Part shown: one piece after another, positions 54,808-64,000 of the stretch
Numbering within the stretch: the stretch's first letter is position 1
Layout of the letters: each line of letters opens with the position of its first letter
Assembly (NCBI RefSeq): GCF_004337695.1
Contig: NZ_SJXJ01000003.1
Coordinates: forward strand, 248,001 to 312,000
DNA: 64,000 nt
Direction: 5' to 3'
Origin: Tenacibaculum sp. M341
GTDB lineage: Bacteria; Bacteroidota; Bacteroidia; Flavobacteriales; Flavobacteriaceae
Notes under the pieces: generated by a model
What the model was told of the DNA's origin: nothing
Database searches by the model: none
The model's input: only the letters and a program-made list of their open reading frames with translations
Translations under genes and position numbers: made by a program

Positions 54808-57444
54808 TTAGTTTAAAAAGAAAGAGAAATTAACATTAAAAACACGACCTAAGTCTGTTCTGTCAATTTCCTCAATAAAAAAAGCATTATCAACCGTTAA
54901 ACGATTTAAATCTTGTATAGGATAACTTCTATTTATAATATTCCTTTTATTAAATACATTAATAATACCTAAACTAATTTTTCCGTGAATTTTCTTCTTT
55001 TTAGGATCTCCCCAATTAAATCCTATTGAAGCGTCAAATCTATGAAAGTCAGGAATTCTTGCAGAGTTTATCGGGTCTCTTTTAATGTCAAGATCATCAG
55101 GATTAAAATTATTCGGATCGATAATGAAAAAAGCTAACTCAGTTGGAGTATAAGGAATTCCAGTATGGTAATTCCAACTTAACGAAGTTTCCCACCTGTT
55201 TAGGTTTACCATAGTATGCCACTTTAGTTGATGAGGTTTGTCATTAATAGCTCTAAAGTTATTGGTGTTTATTTCTGGAAAACTCCATAGATTTTGACTT
55301 AAACTGTAAGCAATCCAGCTTCTAAGTCCTCTCCATCTTTTTTTAATCAAAAAGTCGATTCCAAGATGCTCAGAGCTACCAGTGGTAAAATTATTATTGT
55401 TAATCGTGTTTTCTGGTAATAGATTTAATGAGGTAAAGTGATTTATTTTTTTATGATATGCTTCTACTTCAAATAACCAGCCTCTTTTTTTATAAAGTAC
55501 TCCTAAAAAGTATTCATTAGCACTTGGTAACGGTATGTTTTTGTCTCCAACTAAAATCCAAGTAGGAACATTAGCTACACCAAGATCAAAACTAAATTCT
55601 GGTATTTCATTAAAAAATTGGTGATTTTTACCATAACCACCTTTTAAAGCCCAGTTTGTACCTATGTCATATCTAAAATCTATTCGTGGTTCTAAATAAG
55701 TAGATTTTTTAGGCATATAATATTGAAAACGTAAACCAGAGTTGATAGAGAATTTAGGAAATAACCTCCATTTAAAAGTTCCGTATGCAATAGAACTAAA
55801 TGCTTTAGTTCTGTCAGACTCTTTGGTTAATGTATTTACTAATGTGTTTTTTAATAGTTCATAATCAGAATCTAAATACTGAATTTGAGCGCCAAGATTT
55901 ACTTCAAAAGATTCTGAAGCTTTCACATCGTAATTAGTTTGTAAGTTAAATTCTGATAATTTATTTCTTCGGATATCAGGAGAAACATTTAAGGCTCCAA
56001 ATTTATTTTTTCCATATGCATTAAAAGAAGAAACAACTATTTGAGAGGTTAAACTACTTTTTTCTGACGGAGTATATGAATGTGTAAAACTTGTACCAAA
56101 GTTTTTTAATAACTGTTGGTCTTCTGAAAAGGTAATATTTTGATCAAGAGACAGTCTTAAATCGAAATTGTTTTGCTGATAAAAGCTACTTAGACTTAAT
56201 TTATTCTCTTTATCAATACGCCATTGTATTTTTCCGTTTAATTCATGAAAGCTTAATTCTCTAACAGGAGTAAATGTTTTACTAACATTGGGTAAATCGG
56301 CAAAAACGGAAAGGAATGAACCTTTAAAAGCTTGATTTCTGTATGCTTTAAAAGTAGGAGTGAGGTATAATGAAGCATAAGAAGTTAGCCCTGAAAATTG
56401 AATATCTAGTTTATCTTTTACTAAAGGAGTTTTTACGAAAGCCTCTATTTCAGCTAAATTTATAGAAGCTCCAGCAGAAGTTTCTTTAATAATTTCATTG
56501 TCTGTGCTCATATTAATAACACCCGACAATTTTCCTCCATATTTTGCGTCAGTTTTACCTCGCCATACTTCAATGTTTTCAATTAAAGAAGATGAAAAAG
56601 ATGATAAATAGCCAAATAGATGACCGTTAGCGTAAATGTTAATACCATCCCATAATATTTGAGTTTGGTCTCTACTACCACCTCTAATACTAATGTTACT
56701 AGCAGATCCATCTTCGGTATTAATTCCGGGTAACAATGTAAACGATCTAAACACATCAGTTTCAGAAAAACCAGGTATACTATTTAGTTCTTTTAACTGT
56801 ATTTTTATTTCCCTTGTGTTTGTTTTAGCATTAATTCCATCAGTTAAATATTCTGTAATAGCAACAGAGTTTAATTGTTGTGATGTTGGAGTTAATGCAA
56901 TGGTTGTATTTAGAGCATTATTAACCGATATTTTACGAGTGTTATAGCCTAAAAAACTTATTTGTATGCTATCATTTTCTGATGCTTTTATAGCCTTGTT
57001 AACCAAACCATCTTTAGAAGTGTAAAAACCTTTGTTTTTATAGCTAATAGTAGCATTCTCTAAAGCTGTACTATCAATTTCATTGATAACTTTAAAATAG
57101 AGATGAAAGTTTTTATGATCGTGTTTAGTAAATGGACGTAGAATTACATATTTAGAGTTGACAACTTTTACATGAATATTGTTAGCTTTAAAAAGGCATT
57201 CTTTTACAGTGGACCAATCTGCATTCTTAAAATTACAATTAACATAAGAACCAACTAATGTTTCTTCTAGATAAGAAAAGGAGATTTTATATTTCTCCTT
57301 TAATTCGTTAACAACATTTATTAATGGTGTTTTTTTATATTTTTTGGATAATTTAACGTCATTGATACTTTGAGAATTGATTTTTACAATACCAAAAACA
57401 TTTAATAATAAAGCAATAAAAATTATCCTCCTGAGTTGAATCAT
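54808..57444 (-). CDS. STN-domain TonB-dependent receptor
   Basis: An 878-residue outer-membrane receptor. A signal peptide (about 1-24) is followed by an STN domain (about 30-110, VKLSKKYKKTPLINVVNELK) for signalling, a carboxypeptidase-like domain (about 115-190), the plug (about 210-330, FRSFTLLPGINTEDGSASNI, SIRGGSRDQTQILWDGINIY) and a beta-barrel ending FNVNFSFFLN. The STN domain fits control by the FecR/sigma pair upstream. The cargo is unknown; the adjoining B12 genes make a corrinoid, cobalt or siderophore plausible. Confidence 0.9.
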   Translation of the reverse strand: MIQLRRIIFIALLLNVFGIVKINSQSINDVKLSKKYKKTPLINVVNELKEKYKISFSYLEETLVGSYVNCNFKNADWSTVKECLFKANNIHVKVVNSKYVILRPFTKHDHKNFHLYFKVINEIDSTALENATISYKNKGFYTSKDGLVNKAIKASENDSIQISFLGYNTRKISVNNALNTTIALTPTSQQLNSVAITEYLTDGINAKTNTREIKIQLKELNSIPGFSETDVFRSFTLLPGINTEDGSASNISIRGGSRDQTQILWDGINIYANGHLFGYLSSFSSSLIENIEVWRGKTDAKYGGKLSGVINMSTDNEIIKETSAGASINLAEIEAFVKTPLVKDKLDIQFSGLTSYASLYLTPTFKAYRNQAFKGSFLSVFADLPNVSKTFTPVRELSFHELNGKIQWRIDKENKLSLSSFYQQNNFDLRLSLDQNITFSEDQQLLKNFGTSFTHSYTPSEKSSLTSQIVVSSFNAYGKNKFGALNVSPDIRRNKLSEFNLQTNYDVKASESFEVNLGAQIQYLDSDYELLKNTLVNTLTKESDRTKAFSSIAYGTFKWRLFPKFSINSGLRFQYYMPKKSTYLEPRIDFRYDIGTNWALKGGYGKNHQFFNEIPEFSFDLGVANVPTWILVGDKNIPLPSANEYFLGVLYKKRGWLFEVEAYHKKINHFTSLNLLPENTINNNNFTTGSSEHLGIDFLIKKRWRGLRSWIAYSLSQNLWSFPEINTNNFRAINDKPHQLKWHTMVNLNRWETSLSWNYHTGIPYTPTELAFFIIDPNNFNPDDLDIKRDPINSARIPDFHRFDASIGFNWGDPKKKKIHGKISLGIINVFNKRNIINRSYPIQDLNRLTVDNAFFIEEIDRTDLGRVFNVNFSFFLN

Positions 57445-57462
57445 TTAAAAGATTCTATAAAA

Positions 57463-58404
57463 TTAGTTTTGGGATAAATATACTATTTTATTATTTCTTT
57501 TATAATCAATACCTTCAAGAGTTCCGAAAACTATATCTAAGGCGGTGTCCACATTTTCATGTGGGTATGATGTTTTAATACTTCTGTTTATGTTAAAGTT
57601 TTCAGGATATTTAACAGTTATATCAAATTGTCTTTCTAAATCAGCGATTACTTCTTTTAAAGGATTTCCATTAAAAATAGTTTTGTTTTCTAGCCAATCT
57701 AAAACATCCTCTTTGTCAAAAGTTAGTTTAGTTACTTTGTTATTGGTAAGTACCACTGATTCTCCGGGACTTAATGTCACTTCTTCAGTATTATTTTTGA
57801 ATGCAACTCTAACTAATCCTGTAGTACAAGCTACTTTCATTTCATTATTTCTGTTATAAACGTTAAAGCTAGTACCTAATACAGTTACACTTCCTAAATT
57901 GGTTTCAATTTCAAAAGTTCTATTGTCTTTTTTAACGTCAAAAAAAGCTTCACCATCTAAAGTTAACAAACGAGCTGTTTCGGTATCTTTATAAGTAACT
58001 TCACTTTTTGAGTTTAAACGAATTTCAGATCCATCGGTTAAGGTTGCAATTTCTTTATCACCAAAACCAGTAGTAAACGTGTTTTTAGATGAATTTATAC
58101 CAAACCAAACAGTAGCACCAATAAGTAAAACCACACTTGCTGCTGCTAGTTTTTTAGCAAAAGAGTTTAATTTAAAAACTCTTACTTTAGATTGTTTATT
58201 ATTTACTTCATTTCTTTTTTCAAGAAGTGAAGCATATGATTTTTCTGTATCAAATTCAGGGTACGAAAATGTATCAGCTACTTTTATAAGTTGCTCGTAA
58301 TACTCAAAATCAGACCTTGATTCAAGTTCCTGTACCTCTGTTTCAGATAGATTTCCCTCAAGCCAACGGCCAAGTATGTCTTCTTTTTGGAAATCGTTAT
58401 CCAT
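57463..58404 (-). CDS. FecR family anti-sigma factor
   Basis: A 313-residue inner-membrane regulator. A cytoplasmic N-terminal part binds sigma (ILGRWLEGNLSETEVQELE), a membrane helix lies at about 84-103 (KLAAASVVLLIGATVWFGI), then the FecR domain (TTGFGDKEIATLTDGSEIRL and FDVKKDNRTFEIETNLGSV) and a DUF4974-type tail (VIADLERQFDITVKYPENF). It relays the receptor state to the sigma factor. It is 18 bp before the receptor gene. Confidence 0.92.
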   Translation of the reverse strand: MDNDFQKEDILGRWLEGNLSETEVQELESRSDFEYYEQLIKVADTFSYPEFDTEKSYASLLEKRNEVNNKQSKVRVFKLNSFAKKLAAASVVLLIGATVWFGINSSKNTFTTGFGDKEIATLTDGSEIRLNSKSEVTYKDTETARLLTLDGEAFFDVKKDNRTFEIETNLGSVTVLGTSFNVYNRNNEMKVACTTGLVRVAFKNNTEEVTLSPGESVVLTNNKVTKLTFDKEDVLDWLENKTIFNGNPLKEVIADLERQFDITVKYPENFNINRSIKTSYPHENVDTALDIVFGTLEGIDYKRNNKIVYLSQN

Positions 58405-58485
58405 AATTTTATTTTTTAGAAATATTATGTTACCAATTCTTAAGACAATCTATTTTAATTTTACCCTACCCTTTTTTAGAGAAAA

Positions 58486-59004
58486 TTATATAGATTGATG
58501 AATTTTTCTTAATTCTACTAATGCTTTATGCATTCTTTTTTCGACAGTTTTAATACTTATACCCAATAATTCAGCTATTTCACGATACTTTTTTCCTTCA
58601 ATTCTGTTTAAAAGAAATACTTCTTTAGAATTAGGAGAAAGACTTGCAATAGCTTTTTCCAGTTTTTGTGCGAATTCTTTTTCAACAAGTTCATCGTGGG
58701 GGGAACTTGAGACTTGTTCTTCTTTAGGTATTGTTTTTTTAAACTTAATAATAACCTTTTCTCTGGTTTTTGTGTTTAAAAACAAGTTTTTACCAATGGA
58801 AAAAACATAAGCCTTGGCATTTTCAGGATTTACCTTTTTACAATTTTCCCATAGTTTTAAAAAAGCTTCTTGCATTAAATCTTCAGCTTCTTGTAGCTTG
58901 CCAGTTTTGGCATACAAGAAATTACGCAGTAGCGGTGCTACATCACTGAATAATGCTCTATAAGCATTTTCTTCACAAATGGTATGTGTTTTTTTTAAAG
59001 GCAT
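58486..59004 (-). CDS. ECF sigma factor (FecI type)
   Basis: A 172-residue sigma-70 family protein. Region 2 is at EAEDLMQEAFLKLWENCKKV and YVFSIGKNLFLN, and region 4 at SPNSKEVFLLNRIEGKKYRE followed by IAELLGISIKTVEKRMHKAL. It is the sigma of the FecI/FecR/receptor type and probably turns on the receptor gene and perhaps the cobQ group. It starts the cluster; 81 bp separate it from fecR. Confidence 0.92.
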   Translation of the reverse strand: MPLKKTHTICEENAYRALFSDVAPLLRNFLYAKTGKLQEAEDLMQEAFLKLWENCKKVNPENAKAYVFSIGKNLFLNTKTREKVIIKFKKTIPKEEQVSSSPHDELVEKEFAQKLEKAIASLSPNSKEVFLLNRIEGKKYREIAELLGISIKTVEKRMHKALVELRKIHQSI

Positions 59005-59120
59005 AAATCTTGCGGTAAATCTACTTAAAAAGATTTACTTAATAACCAATAGTTGAAGATTTTACTGTTATAGTCTTGTTCTATTTTGTTAAAAAAATGA
59101 TTTTATTTTATCATAATAGC

Positions 59121-59918
59121 TTAGAAGTCTAATTTTTCAATACTAATATTGGTGCTATCATTAAGAATTCCTGTTAACACTGTTATGTCTTTATTAGAAT
59201 AAAAAGAACAATGACTTTTGTGATTGTCGTTTCGTAATAGCTGATGTTTGCTTAATATATTTTTCGTTTGCCTGGCAACAGCTTCACCAGAATCGATAAT
59301 TTTTATATGATGTCCAACTATTTTTTGAATTAAAGGAGTAAGGTAAGGGTAGTGGGTACAACCTAAAACTAAACAATCTATTTTTTGATCAATCATAGGT
59401 TGAAGATATTTGTGTAAAAGATTTTCCATTTCAGAGGAGTGTATTTTACCATTTTCTATCAGCTCAACAAGACCTTGACCTACTTGTTCTATAATTGTGA
59501 TATCATCATTAATTTTAGAAGATGTTTTCTCAAAGAGTTCACTATTTAGAGTTCCTTTGGTAGCTAAAATACCTACAGTATTTGTTTTTGTTTGTAACGA
59601 AGCAGGTTTTATAGCTGGCTCTATTCCTATAAAAGGAACGTTGTAATTAGCTCTTAAATATTTTATAGCATTGGTAGTAGCAGTGTTGCAAGCTACAACA
59701 ATGATTTTTGAGTTTTTATTTAATAGAAACTCGGTGTTTTTGATAGATAATTGTAGAATCTCTTCTTTTGTTTTTTGACCATAAGGAGCATTAATGCTGT
59801 CAGAAAGATATATTGTGTCTTCTTGAGGTAGAAGGGTGTGAACTTCTTTCCATATTGAAGTACCACCAATACCTGAGTCAAAAATTCCTATAGGATTATT
59901 TTTAGAAGTAGATTCCAT
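59121..59918 (-). CDS. murI: glutamate racemase
   Basis: 265 residues. IGIFDSGIGGTSIWKEV, the first Cys motif VVACNTATTNAIKYLR, and the second CLVLGCTHYPYLTPLI carry the two catalytic Cys. It makes D-glutamate for peptidoglycan in the cytoplasm. Its place next to ompH and bamA is common in Flavobacteriaceae. It starts 70 bp after ompH, past a terminator. Confidence 0.95.
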   Translation of the reverse strand: MESTSKNNPIGIFDSGIGGTSIWKEVHTLLPQEDTIYLSDSINAPYGQKTKEEILQLSIKNTEFLLNKNSKIIVVACNTATTNAIKYLRANYNVPFIGIEPAIKPASLQTKTNTVGILATKGTLNSELFEKTSSKINDDITIIEQVGQGLVELIENGKIHSSEMENLLHKYLQPMIDQKIDCLVLGCTHYPYLTPLIQKIVGHHIKIIDSGEAVARQTKNILSKHQLLRNDNHKSHCSFYSNKDITVLTGILNDSTNISIEKLDF

Positions 59919-59936
59919 GATTGCAAAAATAAAAAA

Positions 59937-59961
59937 TCCTACTTTTTTAATAAAAGTAGGA
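59937..59961 (-). terminator. intrinsic terminator between ompH and murI
   Basis: A 10-bp stem (59937-59946 with 59952-59961), 5-nt loop, is followed in the minus direction by six T. It ends the bamA-ompH-ompH transcript; murI probably has its own start or read-through. Confidence 0.8.
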
Positions 59962-59988
59962 CTTGATAATTTATAAATTAAAAGTTTT

Positions 59989-60498
59989 TTAGAAACCTAA
60001 TTTAGCTTTTACTGCGCTATAGATATCATTTCCTTTTTCGAAAACGATTAAACCTTTACCAGGAGAAGCATCCATTACATAGATATATCCTTTTTCAGCA
60101 GCTACAGCTTTAATAGCATCTTCAGCTTTCTTTAAAATAGGAATAGTCATTTCTTGATACTTCTTGTTCATTTCTTGACTCATTGCTTGCTCTGCTTGTA
60201 CAATTTTAGCACGCTCTTGTTGAACTTCTGCAAGTCTCTTTTGGTTTGTTTCTTGAGTTTGAGTTTTTCCCTCAGCGTCATATTTTTTGATCTTTGCATC
60301 TAAAGCTTTAGCCATTCCTTCGATATCAGATCTGTATGTTTTTTGTAACTTCTCTAACTCTGCTTTTAATGCCTTAGTTTCTGGCATTTCAGATAATAAT
60401 TTATCGGTATTAATGTGTGCAGATTTTTGAGCATTTGCCATACCACCTAAACCAATCGTAAAAATTGCAACTAATAATAACGTTTTAAAGTGTTTCAT
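59989..60498 (-). CDS. OmpH/Skp-like periplasmic chaperone
   Basis: A 169-residue protein with signal peptide (1-23, ending ANA). The body is mostly coiled coil (about 35-130: KALKAELEKLQKTYRSDIEG onward) with small beta ends (AHINTDKLL; GYIYVMDASPGKGLIVF), the Skp layout. It binds unfolded outer-membrane proteins and passes them to BamA. It follows its larger paralogue by 45 bp. Confidence 0.9.
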   Translation of the reverse strand: MKHFKTLLLVAIFTIGLGGMANAQKSAHINTDKLLSEMPETKALKAELEKLQKTYRSDIEGMAKALDAKIKKYDAEGKTQTQETNQKRLAEVQQERAKIVQAEQAMSQEMNKKYQEMTIPILKKAEDAIKAVAAEKGYIYVMDASPGKGLIVFEKGNDIYSAVKAKLGF

Positions 60499-60543
60499 GT
60501 TTGTTATAATTTAAATTTTAAGTTCTTTTGTCTATTTTATATA

Positions 60544-61359
60544 TTAATTTTTTTCTTCTGCTTGTTTCTTAGCCTCCTCTTCAGCGGCTTTCTTTTTTTC
60601 TTCTCTTGCCTTTTTTAGAGCCTCTCTCTTTTCTTGTAATAATTTTCTCTTTTTATCACGAGCCTCTAAACGTTGCTTTCTTTTTTCTTCAATGTCTTTT
60701 AATTTTTTCTCTCTTTCACTTAGCTTCTTTTGTTTAATAGCTTCTTTTTTAGCTGCTATTTGTTTTTGTCTTTCAGAAGGCTCGTTGTTGCTTAAAAGTT
60801 TTTTCTTCTCAGCAAGTTTTTCAGCCTTATCTTGTTGTTTTATATCAATTTTTATCAGTTTTAAAACTAAAGAGCTGATATCATGTTTTTTATTAGAATA
60901 CAACATGATAAACTCACTAGATTTATCAAAAACAAAATCATATTTTTTTCTAGAGGCAATCGTTTGTACTGCATTGTAAACTTGATCTTGAATAGGTTGT
61001 ATCAATTTTTTTCTTAAAATGTACATGTCCCCATCTGTACCAAAGTAAAGCGATTCTAATTTTCTAAGAGCTTCTTGTTTTACTAAAATATCTTCTTCTC
61101 TTTCGTTAATTAACTCTTGAGTTAAGATGGCTTTTTCGTTTACAAGATCCGTTTTTAAAATTTCAATGGCTCTAGCTTCCTTATCAAGTGTCTTTCTCCA
61201 TTTAGCAACCTTATCATTTAAAGCATTTTGAGCTTCTATATATTTTGGAATATTCTGAAGAATATAATCCATGTCTATATATGCTAAACGTTGGTATTTT
61301 TGTGCAAAGCTTACCCCTACAATAAGTAAAAGAACGAATGTTAATTTAATGTTTTTCAT
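60544..61359 (-). CDS. OmpH/Skp-like protein with long basic coiled tail
   Basis: A 271-residue protein. A signal peptide (1-19, ending SFAQ) and Skp-type core (RLAYIDMDYILQNIPKYIEA to about 170) are followed by an about 90-residue Lys/Glu-rich helix, EEKRKQRLEARDKKRKLLQE in style, not found in the neighbouring paralogue. The tail may be an elongated coil for binding or spacing. It is 63 bp after bamA. Confidence 0.87.
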   Translation of the reverse strand: MKNIKLTFVLLLIVGVSFAQKYQRLAYIDMDYILQNIPKYIEAQNALNDKVAKWRKTLDKEARAIEILKTDLVNEKAILTQELINEREEDILVKQEALRKLESLYFGTDGDMYILRKKLIQPIQDQVYNAVQTIASRKKYDFVFDKSSEFIMLYSNKKHDISSLVLKLIKIDIKQQDKAEKLAEKKKLLSNNEPSERQKQIAAKKEAIKQKKLSEREKKLKDIEEKRKQRLEARDKKRKLLQEKREALKKAREEKKKAAEEEAKKQAEEKN

Positions 61360-61422
61360 TTTGATTTATATTGTATTTAGAAAAAACCATGCCAAAAATA
61401 ACAGCTTTACAAATTTAGGAAT

Positions 61423-63990
61423 TTAGAATTGTCTACCAATAATAAAATGAGTTTGCCATCCAGATTTTTCTGTCATTCCTGGAATAGGATCAAATCCATG
61501 AGCAAAATCAATTCCTAACAAGCCAAAGGCAGGCATAAATATACGAACACCAAATCCGGCAGATCGCTTTAATTCAAACGGATTAAAGCTACCAAAATTG
61601 TTGTAAGCATTACCTGCTTCTAAAAATCCTAACGTATAAATAGATGCGGTTGGTTTATCTGTGATTGAATATCTTACTTCTAATTGAAATTTATTGTATA
61701 TAGAAGAACCTTCATTCGAAGAAAGGCTATTGTTTTGATATCCTCTCAATCCTATAATTTCTCTTCCGTCCAACTGCCCTTGAGCGATACCATCACCTCC
61801 AACAAAGAAACGTTCTACTGGTGTAATACCTAATTCGTTATTGTAAAAACCTAAATAACCTAATTCAAAATTAGACATTAAAACTAATTTTTTAGCTAAT
61901 GAAGTATACCACTTACCTTTAGCAGATAGTTTATAATATTCTAACCACTTGTAACGATCCGCTAAGAAATCTTGTGTTTCACTAGCTGTTAAATTATCTG
62001 GAATAGGTCCAATATCTTCACCATTTAATAAAGAATAAGGTAAAGTTGCTTTTGCTTTTAAAGTAAATTCAGAACCATAAGTAGGGAAAATTAAACTTGG
62101 TCCAGCAGAGTTTCTGCTAAGAACGGCATTATAAGCAAGGTTATTTAATTCACCTTCTTGTAACGCTACATTTGAAGAACCTACTCTATATGGGAAATTG
62201 TTTAGTCCAATTCTTTGGTAACTAATGCTTTGGGATAAAGAGAAGAAGTCGTCTGGCCACGATAAACGTTTTCCTAAACCTAAAGTTAAACCAAAAATAT
62301 CTAAACTCTGGTTACGATCCACTCTGTTTGTTTGAAAGTCAAATCTATACTGATTTGAGTAGAAAATAGAGAAAGATAATGATTGAGGTCTTCTTCCACC
62401 TAACCAAGGTTCAGTAAAAGATAAACTATATGTACTATTTGTTCTACTTGCTTGTAAACGTAAAGCTAAACTTTGTCCGTCTCCCATTGGAAGTGGTTTA
62501 TAAGCTTCTTTGTTAAATAAATTCTTAATAGAGAAGTTGTTAAATGAAAGTCCTAGAGTACCAATGAAAGAACCACCACCAAAACCACCTTGCAATTCAA
62601 TTTGACTACCACCTTTTTCTACAACAGAAAATTCAACATCAGCAGTCTTGTTTTGATAATCAGGTTTAACATCAGGAGTTACATTAGCGTCAAAGAAACC
62701 AAGTTGGCCAATTTCACGAATAGATCTAATAATATTTTGTCTACTAAATAAATCACCAGGTTTTACACGTAATTCTCTAAAAATAACATGATCATTTGTC
62801 TTTTCATTACCTACCACTGTTACTTTTCTAATAGTAGCTGGTTCGTCTTCTCTAATTCTTACTTCTACAGTAATAGAGTCATTTTTTACTTTAGTCTCAA
62901 CTGCATTTACAGAAGAGAATAAGTATCCATTATTGTGATATAGTGATTGAATATCTTGAGAGTCAGGAGTACCATCACCTGTAATTCTTTCTTTTAAAAC
63001 TTTACCATTATAAACATCTCCTTTATCTATTCTTAAGTAGTTGTTTAACTGCTCATCAGTGTATTTTTTATTTCCAACAAAAAGAATTTCTTTAAAACGG
63101 TATTGTCTTCCTTCTTCTAATTCAATTTCTAAACTAATAGTGTTATCATCATTCCAAACAAGTCTGTCATTTAAAATACGAGCATCTCTATAACCTAATT
63201 CGCTATATTTTTCTAAAACAGTTTTTAAATCTTCTTTAAAATCATCTTCAATATATTTTGAAGTTTTCCAGAAACGACCTAAGAATTTACGCTTAGTGTT
63301 TTTCATGGCACCTCTAAGCTTTCCGTCAGTTAAAGCTTTGTTACCAACAAAATTGATGCTTTTAATTTTAATACGATCCCCTCTGTCTATGTGAATAAAC
63401 ATGTCAACCGTATTTGTATCTGTAGTATCTTTTTTAGTGTTTAGAGAAACTTTAGTTTTTAAGAAACCTTTGTCTGTGAATTGTTTTCTGAAATAGTTTC
63501 TGGTAGTTACAATTAAGTTATCTGTAACTTGTACACCTGTTTTAATTTCAGTTTCTTTTTTTAAGTCTTCAGCTTTAGATTTGCTAATACCAGTAATAGT
63601 GATATTGTTTAATCGAGGTAATTCATTTACATCAAACTGAAGATAAACAGTGTTGCCATCTATTTTAGACAAATAAACATCTACTTCGTTAAATTGTTTA
63701 CTTTCATATAACTTTTTAATGGCACTTGTTAATTTGTCACCTGGTAATTTAATTGGCTGTCCAATAATTAAACCAGTGTACACTTTCACTGTTTCTTCGC
63801 TAAACTTTTGAAGTCCAGTAACAGTTATACCTCCTAAGATATACTCTTTACCTTTTTCATAATTAATTTTACCTGAAGTAACTTCTTTATTGCTAGGAAT
63901 GCTGTCTTTAGGCGATTCTTGAGCTTTTGCTGTTACAAAAGAAGTAATAAATAATAATACAGTTAGAAATAAATTCTTATGCATTGGCAT
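61423..63990 (-). CDS. bamA: outer-membrane protein assembly factor BamA
   Basis: About 855 residues. A signal peptide is followed by five POTRA domains (about 45-480) and the barrel, with HGxPxGRLDGRE-type L6 loop AQGQLDGREIIGLRGY and the conserved end DFAHGFDPIPGM. It inserts outer-membrane proteins. The longest frame opens at TTG (63993); ATG at 63990 or 63984 (MHKNLF) is more likely. The gene ends the window; any upstream partner (uppS is common) is outside it. Confidence 0.93.
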   Translation of the reverse strand: MPMHKNLFLTVLLFITSFVTAKAQESPKDSIPSNKEVTSGKINYEKGKEYILGGITVTGLQKFSEETVKVYTGLIIGQPIKLPGDKLTSAIKKLYESKQFNEVDVYLSKIDGNTVYLQFDVNELPRLNNITITGISKSKAEDLKKETEIKTGVQVTDNLIVTTRNYFRKQFTDKGFLKTKVSLNTKKDTTDTNTVDMFIHIDRGDRIKIKSINFVGNKALTDGKLRGAMKNTKRKFLGRFWKTSKYIEDDFKEDLKTVLEKYSELGYRDARILNDRLVWNDDNTISLEIELEEGRQYRFKEILFVGNKKYTDEQLNNYLRIDKGDVYNGKVLKERITGDGTPDSQDIQSLYHNNGYLFSSVNAVETKVKNDSITVEVRIREDEPATIRKVTVVGNEKTNDHVIFRELRVKPGDLFSRQNIIRSIREIGQLGFFDANVTPDVKPDYQNKTADVEFSVVEKGGSQIELQGGFGGGSFIGTLGLSFNNFSIKNLFNKEAYKPLPMGDGQSLALRLQASRTNSTYSLSFTEPWLGGRRPQSLSFSIFYSNQYRFDFQTNRVDRNQSLDIFGLTLGLGKRLSWPDDFFSLSQSISYQRIGLNNFPYRVGSSNVALQEGELNNLAYNAVLSRNSAGPSLIFPTYGSEFTLKAKATLPYSLLNGEDIGPIPDNLTASETQDFLADRYKWLEYYKLSAKGKWYTSLAKKLVLMSNFELGYLGFYNNELGITPVERFFVGGDGIAQGQLDGREIIGLRGYQNNSLSSNEGSSIYNKFQLEVRYSITDKPTASIYTLGFLEAGNAYNNFGSFNPFELKRSAGFGVRIFMPAFGLLGIDFAHGFDPIPGMTEKSGWQTHFIIGRQF

Positions 63991-64000
63991 CAATCTGTTC

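Noticed and set aside
60692-60979. Plus-strand frame over the OmpH tail
   Set aside because: It is the shadow of the Lys/Glu-rich tail and reads as low-complexity Phe, Ser and Leu.

Overview
The window is AT-rich DNA from a marine-type member of the Bacteroidota, most likely Flavobacteriaceae and resembling Tenacibaculum or Polaribacter; the genus is an inference. Lineage evidence is the bamA-ompH-ompH-murI order, two proteins with type IX secretion sorting tails (YPNP...), a sigma/FecR/STN-receptor set, DUF4097 genes next to an ECF sigma factor, and promoters of the Bacteroidota TTG / TAnnTTTG form. Almost all genes are on the minus strand.

Layout. 0.1-7.1 kb: a pirin, a two-domain TonB-C protein, a transglutaminase-fold lipoprotein, and an ECF sigma / HEAT-repeat anti-sigma / two DUF4097 adhesin-like genes operon, then small genes. 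7.2-12.0 kb: a large sortilin/BNR-propeller exoprotein and a trimeric fibre-like protein. 12.1-20.3 kb: an accessory island of small co-oriented genes (haem c protein, membrane proteins, a VOC protein, two SMI1/KNR4 proteins, a double-glycine-leader Cys-rich peptide) ending with a 702-residue AbiA-like reverse transcriptase with a C-terminal HEPN motif. Three of these genes share one ~85-bp upstream element that carries a promoter and a palindrome.

20.35-42.35 kb: a long cobamide (vitamin B12) biosynthesis cluster read from cobW down to cobN. It includes cobW, a PduO-type adenosyltransferase, cobI, a CobJ-CobH fusion, bluB, CbiET, a CbiG-CobM fusion, cobK, cbiD, a HupE/NiCoT-like metal transporter, a fused ChlI/ChlD-like chelatase subunit, cobB and cobN. 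It is interrupted by a two-gene DNA methylase plus PD-(D/E)XK nuclease set and by a frameshifted GIY-YIG gene surrounded by REP-like palindromes. Genes of the anaerobic-type route (CbiG, CbiD) occur together with the ATP-dependent CobN chelatase and oxygen-dependent BluB.

42.9-50.2 kb: a TlpA-like thioredoxin lipoprotein, a G8-domain T9SS exoprotein, a periplasmic histidine phosphatase, a second T9SS protein, and an intergenic minisatellite of seven exact-length 42-bp units. 50.2-54.7 kb: an NadR-like P-loop protein, a MepB protein, and the late cobamide genes cbiB, cobC/cobD-type aminotransferase and cobQ. 54.8-59.0 kb: an STN-type TonB-dependent receptor with its FecR and ECF sigma factor directly upstream of cobQ, suggesting regulated metal or corrinoid uptake. 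59.1-64 kb: murI, two OmpH/Skp chaperones and bamA (outer-membrane assembly).

The strongest candidates for something undescribed are the AbiA-like RT locus with its shared upstream element, 8-nt-periodic G-run array and short orphan frame; the methylase/nuclease pair inside the B12 cluster; the GG-leader peptide between two SMI1/KNR4 genes; and the 42-bp minisatellite.
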